A stretch of DNA of 64,000 nt from Phycisphaerales bacterium (GCA_028289195.1 JANQQR010000009.1:1-64000); one strand, 5' to 3'; counted from the stretch's first letter, positions 8,935 through 17,663 are shown. Numbers and translations are program-made. The notes: generated by a model from the letters alone, not told the origin.

Positions 8935-10149
8935 TCAGCCGAGGCGCGCCGGGCGTCCGCCCAGCGGCGTCGAGTCGACGAGGGGCTTGGACTTGTATGC
9001 GTCCAGCGTCTCTGCGATCGACTGGGCCAGGTCCGTCTTCTCGAAGTGGGGGAACAGGCGCTCGGCCTTTTCGTCGTCCAGAAGCACGCCCTGATCCCAG
9101 AGGTGCTTCCGCTCCAGCAGGTCTCGCGGACCGCTCGAGCTCAGACGCAGGCCCGTCCACGATTTGCGATCGACGATGCACCGCTTGTGCCCGCAGACCT
9201 TCGAGACGTGCTCGTAGAACGACTTCTGCGGGCGCACGATGTGTCCGGCGAAGTGCACGACCTCGTACCGATCGAAGGCGAACTCGCTCCTGACCATCTC
9301 CAGGAGGTCCGCGGCCATGCGCGCAACATCCGGCATGTACGCCCACTGGTGCGGCGCTTCGAGCTTGCCGTAGATCGTCATCGGCTTGCCATCGATCGCG
9401 TTCTGGAAGATCCCGTCGACGATCGGGTTCCGGACCGATGGGCCGTAGATGTCGCTGATCCGCAGCGTCAGCGCCCGGATCCTCCCATCGGCGGCAGCGG
9501 TTTCGAGCGATTCCTCGCAGGACATGCGCGCTCTGCCCGCGGCGCACATCGGCTTCAGCGGCGTCGCCTCGGGCAGCGCCCGCCCGCACTGCTCGCCGAG
9601 CGGGTGCACCGTCGAGGGGAACAGCACGAAAGCCCCCGCGTGCTCGGCAACCTGGATCACACGCTCGGTCGCCTGCATCAGCGTGGGGTTCCACTTGGAG
9701 ATCGGGCAGTTGTAGGCGTGCACCGCCGCCTCGCAGCCCTCGATCGCCTTGGCCAGCGTGTGGTCGTCGAACAGATCACCCTGGATCATCTTCAGGTGCT
9801 CGTGGTCGGCGAACTTCTCCCACGCGCTTGCGCCCTCGCGCACCAGGATGCGTGCCTCGCGACCGCGCGACAGCAGCTCGTCGACGATCCCGGCGCCCAT
9901 CGAGCCCGAGCCGCCCAGCACCAGCACGGGACCCAGCTTCTCCTGGTTCCGACGCCCGAACATCGAGCGGGATTCGGTCAGCGCCTCGCGCACCTCGGGC
10001 GGAGCCGGAGCGGCCGGCGCCTCGGCGACCGGCGCGACGGCTTCGGTCGCCGGCGCCGCAACGGGTGCGGCTTCGACAGCGGGAGCACGGGACAGCTTCG
10101 AAGTACCGCCGGGGTCCAGTTCCGCGATTTGCTTGAGCGCGCTAGGCAT
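8935..10149 (-). CDS. atypical NAD(P)-binding SDR / epimerase-like protein
   Basis: 404 residues from ATG 10149, which follows a GGGATGG. The first 75 residues are Ala/Pro-rich and disordered. The Rossmann motif GGSGSMGAGIVDELLSRG follows near residue 80, and the overall layout (GDLFDD, PSTVHPLG, ISDIYGP, VVHFAG) is that of extended SDR sugar epimerases. The usual YxxxK dyad is not in place: the corresponding segment reads AAGRARMSCEES, so both Tyr and Lys seem lost. It may bind a nucleotide without normal epimerase chemistry. It converges on the HD-GYP gene, 8 bp apart. Confidence 0.75.
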   Translation of the reverse strand: MPSALKQIAELDPGGTSKLSRAPAVEAAPVAAPATEAVAPVAEAPAAPAPPEVREALTESRSMFGRRNQEKLGPVLVLGGSGSMGAGIVDELLSRGREARILVREGASAWEKFADHEHLKMIQGDLFDDHTLAKAIEGCEAAVHAYNCPISKWNPTLMQATERVIQVAEHAGAFVLFPSTVHPLGEQCGRALPEATPLKPMCAAGRARMSCEESLETAAADGRIRALTLRISDIYGPSVRNPIVDGIFQNAIDGKPMTIYGKLEAPHQWAYMPDVARMAADLLEMVRSEFAFDRYEVVHFAGHIVRPQKSFYEHVSKVCGHKRCIVDRKSWTGLRLSSSGPRDLLERKHLWDQGVLLDDEKAERLFPHFEKTDLAQSIAETLDAYKSKPLVDSTPLGGRPARLG

Positions 10150-10378
10150 GATCCATCCCGTTCCGGGCTCCTGAAAGCCCAACGGTGGCCCCTCCGGAAT
10201 CCTCCGTCGAATCACCGACACAACCAATCCCGCCGAGCGCGTCCCGGCGTATCCAGATGGTCGAATACAGGCCGCGCGGGTCAAGCGGAAACCCGCCCGC
10301 AGCCGATCGACGCGCCCCTGCAGAGCGCACCGGCGGCGCAGACGGAATCGAGCTGGATATCGGTCCGGTCTCGAAGAC

Positions 10379-11269
10379 TCAGGGGCAGGCGTTCAGCCAG
10401 TTGCCCAGCACCACGGTGATGTCAGTGAAGTTGACGAGCCCGTCGCAGTCGGCATCGCCGGGACCGGTGTTCCCGGCCCCGTAATCAGTGAGCCACGACG
10501 CAAGCACCGAGGTCACATCCGAGAAGTTCACATCGCCCGGAGAGTCCTTGGAGGCGTTCCCGAGGCAGCACGCGGGGGCCTCGTCCACGAGGTTCGCCTG
10601 GACCCAGTCGACCGCCTGCTCGTGCAGTTCCTCGGGATGCTCGCCGAGCCCGTGAACGAAGAACACCGGCTCGCTCGTCAGGCCGCCAACTTCCAGCTGG
10701 AACGACCACAGGTAAAACCCGGTCGGCGCGGTGTTCACGTCGATGACCGTGAAATCAACATGCTTGTGCAGGAATCCCTGGCTGTCGGTCGGGTTGATCG
10801 AGAACCCCGCAACATCGCTCGCCGAGCCGTCCAGGATCGACTCGAAGATCACCGAGGGAGCCTTGGAGACGCTCAGGATCGTGCCCGCAGCGATGGGCGA
10901 GAAGCTCACGCTCCCCGTCGCGTCCCAGTGCCACAGGTTGCTGGTGATCGAGTCGATCTCGATCGCCTTCCCGATGAAGACGACATCAGAGTTCGCCGGC
11001 AGTGCGCTGAACCCCATTGGCACCTGCGGAGCGCTCAGCGCGTTGAAACCGGGTTCGTCGCTGGCGCCGAAGATATCGAACTCCGCCTCGAAAACCCTGG
11101 TGTCGGTGTTTGCGATCATGAACGTGTCGAAGTCGTACTCGCCCGTGACCAGATCCCCGTTGCCGTCGACCAGAAGGAGCATGTCAACGTGCTGCGCGCT
11201 CGCGGAGCACGCCGCTCCACCGATCGCGGCGAATCCAGCAAACGCCCTCAGAATCGTCTTTGTGTGCAT
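10379..11269 (-). CDS. secreted all3515 / choice-of-anchor M-like protein with dockerin-like C-terminus
   Basis: 296 residues. A signal peptide (MHTKTILRAFAGFAAIGG to SASA) precedes a beta-rich domain starting HVDMLLLVDGNGD and ending with SEPVFFVHGLGE. The last 55 residues hold two calcium-loop repeats, GDVNFSDVTSVLASW and GDADCDGLVNFTDITVVLGNW, as in type I dockerins and the dockerin-like sorting tails common in Phycisphaerae. The beta domain is clearly paralogous to the protein at 11422-12177. It resembles cyanobacterial all3515-type and actinobacterial 'choice-of-anchor M' proteins, several of which are Zur-repressed; that link is from memory. A 20-bp palindrome lies 66 bp upstream of the start. 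Confidence 0.7.
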   Translation of the reverse strand: MHTKTILRAFAGFAAIGGAACSASAQHVDMLLLVDGNGDLVTGEYDFDTFMIANTDTRVFEAEFDIFGASDEPGFNALSAPQVPMGFSALPANSDVVFIGKAIEIDSITSNLWHWDATGSVSFSPIAAGTILSVSKAPSVIFESILDGSASDVAGFSINPTDSQGFLHKHVDFTVIDVNTAPTGFYLWSFQLEVGGLTSEPVFFVHGLGEHPEELHEQAVDWVQANLVDEAPACCLGNASKDSPGDVNFSDVTSVLASWLTDYGAGNTGPGDADCDGLVNFTDITVVLGNWLNACP

Positions 11270-11334
11270 GTTTCGTATCGTCCCGGGTTCGTCTTGCATC
11301 GGGCCCTGCGTCCCGACGATTGTGATCCAAAGCC

Positions 11335-11354
11335 TGGCGTCAACATTGACGCCA
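11335..11354. promoter_or_regulatory. 20-bp palindrome, candidate operator
   Basis: Arms TGGCGTCAA and TTGACGCCA are perfectly complementary with a 2-nt spacer. It lies 66 bp upstream of the dockerin-tailed gene start (11269) in the gap between two paralogous secreted-protein genes. There is no T-run, so it looks more like a dimeric repressor site than a terminator. Confidence 0.5.
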
Positions 11355-11375
11355 AAGTGGAGTTGATGAAAGGCA

Positions 11376-11399
11376 GCCGGTCGGCGTTAACCGACCGGC
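11376..11399 (-). terminator. hairpin terminator after the PEP-CTERM paralog
   Basis: A 9-bp perfect stem (GCCGGTCGG / CCGACCGGC) with a 6-nt loop lies 22 nt after the stop codon at 11422. On the minus strand it is followed a few bases later by a short T-run (CCTTTC). It would separate the two paralogous genes into different transcripts. Confidence 0.55.
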
Positions 11400-11421
11400 G
11401 ACCGGAAGAAACTCTGTCTAT

Positions 11422-12177
11422 TTACGCGCCGCGGCGCCGGCGACGAACACCGGCAACCCCGACGACGGCCAGGGCCCCGAGGGTCCCAGGCGTGGGCACA
11501 ACGTTGTTCTCGACCCACTCGACGGCCAGCTCGTGCTGCTCCTCGCCCGGCTCACCGAGGCCGTGCACGAAGTACACGGGCTCGCTGGTCAGACCGTCGA
11601 CCTGGACCTCGAACGACCACAGGTAGAACCCCGAGGGCGCCGTGTTCACGTCGAAGAGCGTGAAGTCGAGGTGCTGGTGCATGAACCCGTTCGCGGCCGT
11701 CTGGTTGACCACGAACCCAGGAACGCTGCTCGACGACCCGTTGAGCGTCGCGTTGAACGTCGCCGAGGGGTTCTTCGACGTGGTGTGGGTCGTTCCGCCG
11801 GTCATCGGCGTGAAGTTCACGCCGCCGGTCGCGTCCCAGAACCACAGGTTGCTCGACGTGCCGCCGATGTCGAACGCCAGGGCGTTGAAGTTCACGTCCT
11901 CGTTGCCCGGCAGCGCGCTGAACCCAGCGGGGGGCGACGACACCGCGTTGAACCCCGGCTCGTCGGTCGTGCCGAGGACATCGAACTCGCCTTCGTACAC
12001 GCGCTGGTCGGTGTTCAGAACCGTGCCGGAGTCGAAGTCGATGGCACCGGTGATCAGGTTGCCGCCGCCGTCGATGAGAAGCAGCAGGTCCGAGTGCTCG
12101 GCCGAAGCCGCGCTCGCGACAGCCGCTGCCGCTCCGATCCCCACCACAAGCCGAATCGAATCTCTCTTCGTACGCAT
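11422..12177 (-). CDS. secreted all3515-like protein with PEP-CTERM-type anchor
   Basis: 251 residues. GAGGAAAG lies just upstream of the ATG at 12177. The signal peptide ends near ASAASA. The beta domain (EHSDLLLLIDGGG to SEPVYFVHGLGEPGEE) matches the neighbouring protein at 10379-11269 nearly throughout. The tail differs: VPTPGTLGALAVVGVAGVRRRRR is a PEP-CTERM-like signal with a short Pro motif, one hydrophobic helix and an Arg cluster, which would be handled by an exosortase-like system. The two paralogs thus share a domain but use different C-terminal sorting devices. Confidence 0.75.
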   Translation of the reverse strand: MRTKRDSIRLVVGIGAAAAVASAASAEHSDLLLLIDGGGNLITGAIDFDSGTVLNTDQRVYEGEFDVLGTTDEPGFNAVSSPPAGFSALPGNEDVNFNALAFDIGGTSSNLWFWDATGGVNFTPMTGGTTHTTSKNPSATFNATLNGSSSSVPGFVVNQTAANGFMHQHLDFTLFDVNTAPSGFYLWSFEVQVDGLTSEPVYFVHGLGEPGEEQHELAVEWVENNVVPTPGTLGALAVVGVAGVRRRRRGA

Positions 12178-12256
12178 TTCTTTCCTCGTTTCTCCAAGAA
12201 CAAACAGATCGCGGGCGATCACTCACCCGCACGTATTTCCCCAAAACACTCTCGCG

Positions 12257-13006
12257 TCACGGGCTCGCCGAAGGGTCGAACCTGTTCCGCTCGAGATCCG
12301 TGAACACGTCCTCGAAAGCCAGCATCTCGGCGTGTCCGTCGATGAAGCCCCAGTTGGTGCGCCCGCCCCACGTGCCCGGATCACCGCCGACGGCGTTGAT
12401 CTGTACGTGCTGCTGCGCCTTGAACGGAGGCGAAGGATGGTTGAGCCACGATTCCACGTGCGGGTGGTCCGCGCCGGCGAACTCGCCCTCGTAGGCCATG
12501 ATCAGGAAGTGCACCGTCTGCGACGGGTGCTTGATCTTGGTCATGGTGTAGCCGTCGTAGGGGATCTTGTATCGCGGCCCCCAGGGCACCGTGCTCACAT
12601 CAAGGAAGTTGTTGATGCCGTAGCTGGTCACCCGGCGCTGCGTCGCCGGTGCGCCCGGGATCGGCAGGTCCGCGTCGCCGGGAGCGCCCCAGTGCGGGCT
12701 CCGATCCAGCGGCGAGCGGGCGATCAGCTCCGGTCCGTAGTAGTCGCGCAGCGTCTCGAACCACGGCGCAAAGTCTCCGTGCGTCACGCCCCCGTGGGCG
12801 AGATTGGCGCGGATGAGGGCCCCGTCGTGGTCCATCGTGTAGGTGTAATGGGCGATCTCCATCTGCCGGATGTTCGACAGGCAGGCAGTCGACTGCGCGA
12901 GATGCCTCGCCCTGCCCAATGAAGGCAGGAGGATGCCCATAAGCACCGCGACGATCGCGATGACGACGAGCAACTCGACCAGCGTGAATCCACGCGTGGT
13001 GCGCAT
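12257..13006 (-). CDS. prepilin-type (pseudopilin) secreted protein, DUF1559-like
   Basis: 249 residues. The N-terminus MRTTRGFTLVELLVVIAIV is a classical type IV prepilin leader: cleavage after G7 and methylation of the new Phe, with Glu at position 5 of the mature form. The rest is a globular pseudopilin domain with a C-terminal FIDGHAEMLAFED block, typical of the large planctomycete family with an H-x9-DG motif. Such proteins depend on prepilin peptidase PilD and type II secretion/type IV pilus-like machinery. GGGAG precedes ATG 13006. It is followed 79 bp downstream by the PEP-CTERM gene and preceded by the His-rich protein, so these may form one operon. Confidence 0.88.
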   Translation of the reverse strand: MRTTRGFTLVELLVVIAIVAVLMGILLPSLGRARHLAQSTACLSNIRQMEIAHYTYTMDHDGALIRANLAHGGVTHGDFAPWFETLRDYYGPELIARSPLDRSPHWGAPGDADLPIPGAPATQRRVTSYGINNFLDVSTVPWGPRYKIPYDGYTMTKIKHPSQTVHFLIMAYEGEFAGADHPHVESWLNHPSPPFKAQQHVQINAVGGDPGTWGGRTNWGFIDGHAEMLAFEDVFTDLERNRFDPSASP

Positions 13007-13117
13007 TGCGGTTCTCCCAGCCAGCGCGAAACCCCGCGCGGGCACTTAGCTGCGTTGCGATTGATGGTGAGCGGACGCGGCCCCGTATCGGGCTCGGTCT
13101 ACAGGAAGGCTCCGAAC

Positions 13118-13636
13118 TCAGGCCGCGCGCGGCGGTCCCCGAGCACGGACCAACGCCACGCCACGCTGGACCGGCGCTTCAACGCGCTGGACCACGAGCA
13201 GGCCGACACGGTCCGACCGGAACCAAGGCTCTTCCACGTCCTCCACTGACTGGAGCGTCGCCGCCGCCAGCAGTTCGCACGTCGAGCAATCGTGCTCGTC
13301 GTGATCATCGTCCCCCGGTGCGCACGGCTGTTCGCCGTCCTCATCCGGGTGGTCCTGATCGTCGTTGTTGTGATGGTGGCCGTGGCCACAGGTGCTGAAG
13401 GAGATGCTGTGGCTGCAGCCGGTGGTGGCATGCGCGTGCCCGCACTCGCTCTGCGCCGAGACCTCCGTCGCCGTCGCGTGCTCGAGCGACCAGTGCAAAG
13501 CCCGGAACGCGCCGGACTGCAGGATCACCAGCCCCAGCAGCACGAACCAGACAGCCGGCATCCCAACGCGCAGCGATGCCGCGCTCAGGGAGAGCCTTCC
13601 CGCACGAGAGGCGTTTTGGGACCGCTGGTCTGCCAC
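13118..13636 (-). CDS. His/Cys-rich membrane protein, possible metal-binding (DUF2946-like)
   Basis: 172 residues from GTG 13636, where a TAGTAT hexamer stands 7 nt before the start; ATG 13561 is an alternative. One hydrophobic helix (VWFVLLGLVILQSGAF) is followed by a segment with many His, Asp and Cys: CGHAHATTGCSH, then GHGHHHNN, an Asp-rich run, and HDEHDCSTCELL. The HDCxxC ending resembles DUF2946-type proteins found near metal-uptake genes. Zinc or copper binding is inference from composition. It is the first gene of the minus-strand cluster ending with the two all3515-like proteins. Confidence 0.6.
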   Translation of the reverse strand: MADQRSQNASRAGRLSLSAASLRVGMPAVWFVLLGLVILQSGAFRALHWSLEHATATEVSAQSECGHAHATTGCSHSISFSTCGHGHHHNNDDQDHPDEDGEQPCAPGDDDHDEHDCSTCELLAAATLQSVEDVEEPWFRSDRVGLLVVQRVEAPVQRGVALVRARGPPRAA

Positions 13637-13643
13637 TATCCAG

Positions 13644-13649
13644 ATACTA
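13644..13649 (-). promoter_or_regulatory. -10 box TAGTAT of the His-rich gene
   Basis: TAGTAT on the minus strand ends 7 nt before the GTG at 13636. That spacing puts the transcription start at or next to the start codon, so the mRNA would be leaderless. No -35 box is visible. Confidence 0.45.
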
Positions 13650-13707
13650 CCGCCGGCCCGGCCCCGGGCCAGCGCAGACGGGCCAGAAATTGCCCTTCTT
13701 CGCGCAG

Positions 13708-15030
13708 CTACCACACATTCGCCGGCTCGTGGCCCGCCACACGCCCGTCCGGGCCGTGCTTGGCGGCCTGGCCGTTGGCCGCACGACCGTTGGCTTCGGG
13801 CACGCCGGGGAAGTGCTCGCCCTCCCACGACGCCGGGTACTTGTCGTCGTCGATCGCCAGCGCCGCCTTCGTCGGGTGCAGCGGCGCGAACGTGTCGCAC
13901 ATCACCGCCAGCTCGTTCGTGAAGGTCGCGCCCAGCGACTTCTCGATCGTCCCCGGGTGCGGCCCGTGGGGGATCCCCTGGGGGTGCAGGCTCACCGAGC
14001 CCACGTCGATCCCCTTGCGCGCCTTGTAGTTGCCCTCGACGTAGTACAGCACCTCGTCCGAATCGAGGTTCGAGTGGTTGTACGGCACCGGGATCGCCTC
14101 GGGATGGAAGTCCAGCATCCGCGGGCAGAACGAGCAGATCACGAAGTTGTGGCCCTCGAACGTCTGATGAATGGGCGGCGGCATGTGCAGCTTGCCCACG
14201 ATCGGCGCGAAGTCATCGATGTTGAAGCAGTAGGGGTAGTAGCAGCCGTCCCAGCCCACCACGTCGAGCGGGTGGTACGGGTAGATGTACGAGTGCACGC
14301 AGTCCCGCGCCTTGATCCGCACCTCGAAGTCGCCCTTTTCGTCGTAGGTCAAGGGGAATTCGGGGATGCGCAGGTCGCGCTCGCAGTAGGGCGAGTGCTC
14401 GAGGAACTGCGAAGTCTTCTTGGAGATGTAGCGGGGCGGGGGCAGGATGTGGCTGGCGTTGCACGTCTCGAAGCAGACGAACTTGCCCAGCGGCATCTCG
14501 TCTTTCGAGTGCCCGCCGAACTGCTCATCGTCGCCGTCGGCCCGCTCGTCGAACACCATCTGGTACGTGACACCCTTGGGGATCACGATGTAATCCTTGG
14601 GCCCGAACTGCAGCGTGCCCATCAGCGTGTAGCACGTGCCGGTGCCATAGTGGATGAACAGGCACTCGTCGCCCTGCCCGTTCTTGAAGTGGTAGCCCAT
14701 CTGCTCCTCGGGCTGGCAGATGCTCATCTCAACATCCGCGTTGCCCAGGATGACCACGCGCCCCGTGACTGGGTCGCCCTTCTTTTCCATGCGCGTCGAC
14801 ACCAGGTGGCGCATGCGCATGGTGTCGGTCTCGACGTACTCGGGCTTGGTGCCGTACATCGTCTTCCACCCCGTCACCTGCGTGGGCGGGTGGATGTGGT
14901 ACATCGTCGACGTCGGGCCCACGAACCCCTCGGTGCCGAACAGCTCCTCGGAGTACAGAGCGCCGTCGGGGCGCCGGAACTGCACGTGACGCTTCTTGGG
15001 GAGCTGACCGAGCTTCGTGTAGTAGGGCAT
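13708..15030 (-). CDS. hmgA: homogentisate 1,2-dioxygenase
   Basis: 440 residues; GGAGG sits 9 nt before ATG 15030. The cupin-type fold and motifs match homogentisate dioxygenases: PYNHSNLDSDEVLYYVEGNY followed by SLHPQGIPHGPHPG. By alignment with the human enzyme the iron ligands are His319, Glu326 and His355. The enzyme opens the ring of homogentisate to maleylacetoacetate in tyrosine and phenylalanine breakdown, using Fe(II) and oxygen in the cytosol. The upstream enzyme, hppD, is in the same window 11 kb away. The last 35 residues are a low-complexity Ala/Gly tail not needed for the fold. Isomerase and hydrolase genes for the next steps are not adjacent. Confidence 0.93.
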   Translation of the reverse strand: MPYYTKLGQLPKKRHVQFRRPDGALYSEELFGTEGFVGPTSTMYHIHPPTQVTGWKTMYGTKPEYVETDTMRMRHLVSTRMEKKGDPVTGRVVILGNADVEMSICQPEEQMGYHFKNGQGDECLFIHYGTGTCYTLMGTLQFGPKDYIVIPKGVTYQMVFDERADGDDEQFGGHSKDEMPLGKFVCFETCNASHILPPPRYISKKTSQFLEHSPYCERDLRIPEFPLTYDEKGDFEVRIKARDCVHSYIYPYHPLDVVGWDGCYYPYCFNIDDFAPIVGKLHMPPPIHQTFEGHNFVICSFCPRMLDFHPEAIPVPYNHSNLDSDEVLYYVEGNYKARKGIDVGSVSLHPQGIPHGPHPGTIEKSLGATFTNELAVMCDTFAPLHPTKAALAIDDDKYPASWEGEHFPGVPEANGRAANGQAAKHGPDGRVAGHEPANVW

Positions 15031-15168
15031 GGCGGGAACCTCCGACAGGACTGTATGCGCGGGCCTGCGCCGAAGAATCATAACCCAGATCAACTCTGCC
15101 CGTCACTTCATGAGGCAGAATCGCAGACTATCCTTACAGTCTATCCCTCCGGTCCCGCTCGTGCCGGA

Positions 15169-16530
15169 TCAGGGCCACTCCACCCACTGGCTGTCCCGCC
15201 ACCAGTGCCTCGTGGGCCACACCTCGCCCCACGCCGCCCAGTCCGCCGGGTCGACGCCAAGGATCGCCTCCATCGGCGCGTCCCGGCCCGCGCGCCGGTC
15301 CTCAAGCGTCTCGTTCACCACGATGTCCGGCTTGATCCAGATCCGCCGGTCACGCATCTGCGAGTCCTGCCAGCGCATCGTCGAACAGCGGAGCGCGTAG
15401 CCGGTACTCGGCAGTTCGATCCGTGTGGCGTCGCCGTAATGGTTCGGGCGCCCGCCCGTCGGCTCGCCGACGAAGATCGCGTAGGTCAGCGTCTCCAGGC
15501 GGGTCGCGCAGTTCTGCGCAGCAGAGAACACGCCCCCGTCGATCACGACGAACAGGCGCCCCGGCGCGTTCTGCGGGCTCTTGATCACCGCGTCGTTCAG
15601 AAAGAAGCTCAGTTCGTTCTGCCCGCCGCCGTTGCCGCGCAGATCGACGACCAGGCGCTGCGCGTCGTCCCGTTGCGCCGTTTCCAGAACGCGCTCGCAG
15701 AAATCTGGGAACGGGTCGGTCTCCATGTCTGCCACCGAGTTGTATTTCACGTAAACAGTGCCGGAGTCTTCCAGAAACTCCATCCAGTACGCCTCGGAGC
15801 GCCGCGTGCGGAAGCGGGGCAGATCCTCGGCGCCGGGGTCGATCGACTCCCAGGCGCGCGGAGCCCGGCGCGGGACGCCCTGCCCGGGCGCCGTCTTGAT
15901 CGCATCGAGCGTCACGGTCCGTCGCCGACCCTCTGTGTCCTCGATCACGATGTCCGTGCGCAGCGGGTCGTCGCTCCAGCCCAGTTCGTGGAGGATCCGC
16001 GGCATGCGCAGGTATCGCTCGGTCAGCCAGAGGTCGGACTGCGGGTTGTCGCCGCACGCGTAGGCGCTGAGCTCCTCGAGAGCGTCCTCGATCGTCACGC
16101 TCCCGATCCGAACCACCCTCAACCCCAGCAGGTCCGTGTGCCCGGGCGCGGTGGCCGTAACGAACACGCCTGCGGCGAACCACTCCATCGCCACCGGCAC
16201 CGTGTGCGACAGCAGTTCCGAGTCCCGCGGGATGACGACGCGGGAGTGCCCGTCGCGTAGCAGCGACACGAGGCGAGCCAAACGCAGGTAGTACCCCGCC
16301 TCGCTCAGCCCATCGAGCCCCACGCGGGCGCTGGCGATGTGCGACTCCCACTCGTCCTCCGGGGTGTGCCACCACCACTCGGGGTGCGTCTCCCTGATCG
16401 ACTCGACCAGCAGATCAAGATCCGCAGCGCGCCCCGCGCGGGAGGATCCGGTCTCTTCGCCCCTGGCCGCGACCGACAGCCCAGCGATCCAGGCCACACA
16501 CAGCGCACACCACATCGGGAATCGTCGCAT
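15169..16530 (-). CDS. secreted S41-family peptidase (Ser-His type)
   Basis: 453 residues with a signal peptide ending near VAARG. GAGGAG lies 6 nt before ATG 16530. The region LVSLLRDGHSRV carries His95, the DGH motif of tricorn-like S41 enzymes, and GGVFSAAQN carries the candidate nucleophile Ser336, followed by VGEPTGGRPNHYGD. The Lys of the CtpA-type dyad is absent, so this belongs to the S41 branch that uses a Ser-His-acid arrangement. There is no obvious PDZ domain. Substrate unknown. It stands alone between hmgA and the VOC gene. Confidence 0.83.
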   Translation of the reverse strand: MRRFPMWCALCVAWIAGLSVAARGEETGSSRAGRAADLDLLVESIRETHPEWWWHTPEDEWESHIASARVGLDGLSEAGYYLRLARLVSLLRDGHSRVVIPRDSELLSHTVPVAMEWFAAGVFVTATAPGHTDLLGLRVVRIGSVTIEDALEELSAYACGDNPQSDLWLTERYLRMPRILHELGWSDDPLRTDIVIEDTEGRRRTVTLDAIKTAPGQGVPRRAPRAWESIDPGAEDLPRFRTRRSEAYWMEFLEDSGTVYVKYNSVADMETDPFPDFCERVLETAQRDDAQRLVVDLRGNGGGQNELSFFLNDAVIKSPQNAPGRLFVVIDGGVFSAAQNCATRLETLTYAIFVGEPTGGRPNHYGDATRIELPSTGYALRCSTMRWQDSQMRDRRIWIKPDIVVNETLEDRRAGRDAPMEAILGVDPADWAAWGEVWPTRHWWRDSQWVEWP

Positions 16531-16643
16531 CTGGTTCTCCTCGTCCGGCCCGGGTCTCCCGGGCGTTCGGTTCACCCAGACGCATGTGGGCTGGCGATCA
16601 GTCACCGGATCTCCGGAACCACGCGGGTTTGGTCGCCCGGTGC

Positions 16644-17312
16644 CTACTCCGCGCGCACGACCTGCGACCCGTATCGCCACTGCCCGCTCGCGACACCCTT
16701 CAGATCGACCCGCAACGGGCACGGTGCGCCCGGCACGTCATCAATGGGCCTCCACGCCCGGCCGGTCTTCGACAGAATCAGCAACCCCTCGTCGTCGCCC
16801 AGCGCGCAGAATTCATCCGAGCCCCCGTCGAACTCGGGGATCCCGAAGCGCTCGCGCAGGTCGGCCGACGTCCCCGGCACGTCGTCAACCACCAGCCCGA
16901 TCTCGCTGATCCCCAGAAGATCGGTGTCGGCCTCGAACGAGCGCTTCCCGCTCCCGGCGATCCGGTCGCGCGCGATGAACTCGATGATGTTCCCCGCCGG
17001 GTCCAACGCGTACACCGCTCGCGCCGACCATCGCGGGAACTCGGCGATCTCGACGCCCTCTGGCTGCAGCAGCAGCTCCGTGCGCTGTCCCAGCCAGTGC
17101 ACGACCAGCTCGAACTGATCGGGCGCCACGTTGAACGCGAAGTGCGCGGCGGGCACCGGGCCGTCCGACCGCCTGATGTCCAGGCGGCTCGCTCCCGCCT
17201 GGACCTCGAGCGATTCCTGCAGGGGCGTGAGCGCCATCCCGAGCTGTCCGCCGTAGAACCGCCCCATCTCCGACACGTCCGGGGCAAAGATCGTCACCTG
17301 CTGGATGCGCAT
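16644..17312 (-). CDS. VOC (glyoxalase/bleomycin-resistance fold) family protein
   Basis: 222 residues beginning MRIQQVTIFAPDVSEMGRFY, the first strand-helix of a VOC module. The first module continues to YALDPAGNIIEFIAR, and a second module starts at LLGISEIGLVVDDV. VOC proteins include metal-dependent lyases, dioxygenases and binding proteins. The usual metal His at the start of module 1 is replaced (VTIFAPD), but His in FAFNV-type strands and Glu in NIIEFIAR remain, so activity is uncertain. A TAAGAT hexamer at 17322-17327 lies 9 nt before the ATG. Confidence 0.8.
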   Translation of the reverse strand: MRIQQVTIFAPDVSEMGRFYGGQLGMALTPLQESLEVQAGASRLDIRRSDGPVPAAHFAFNVAPDQFELVVHWLGQRTELLLQPEGVEIAEFPRWSARAVYALDPAGNIIEFIARDRIAGSGKRSFEADTDLLGISEIGLVVDDVPGTSADLRERFGIPEFDGGSDEFCALGDDEGLLILSKTGRAWRPIDDVPGAPCPLRVDLKGVASGQWRYGSQVVRAE

Positions 17313-17663
17313 CTGGGTGCAATCTTACATCGCACCCGACCGCGGGATGTGCGACATTTTCCAAGAAGCTCGGAACAATCCGCTTGGCCGCGCGTTTCAT
17401 CGCGTCATACTCCCCCGCTCCGCACGCGACAGAAGGACCCGAGCCATGTTTCCCGTTCCACCCACGCAACACCGATCGATCCGGCGCATGAGCGACCGAA
17501 TCCTGCGGTGCGCGTCCGCGAACGGAGATCCATCCGGGTCTGTGCGCGACCTGCCGTAGCGCCCCGCGCCGGCCCCGCACCCATCCAGCAAGACATTTCT
17601 GAAACCTCGCACGACCCCGGTGCGCGCCGAGAGCGGCGCGCCCTCGGGGATGGAGCATTCGAT
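17313..17663. other. divergent intergenic region
   Basis: 351 bp between the divergent VOC gene and the small CxxC protein. The minus-strand -10 candidate for the VOC gene is at 17322-17327. Open frames here read as Arg/Pro-rich sequence and look like chance products of high GC. Nothing else is recognised. Confidence 0.4.

Noticed and set aside
12178-12256. Zur box or other known metal operator before the PEP-CTERM gene
   Set aside because: I searched by eye for GTTATA/TGATAA-type dyads and found only a weak GCGGG/CCCGC repeat.
13576-16260. 894-codon plus-strand frame across hmgA and the S41 gene
   Set aside because: Spans two real minus-strand genes with clear motifs; its translation is low-complexity.
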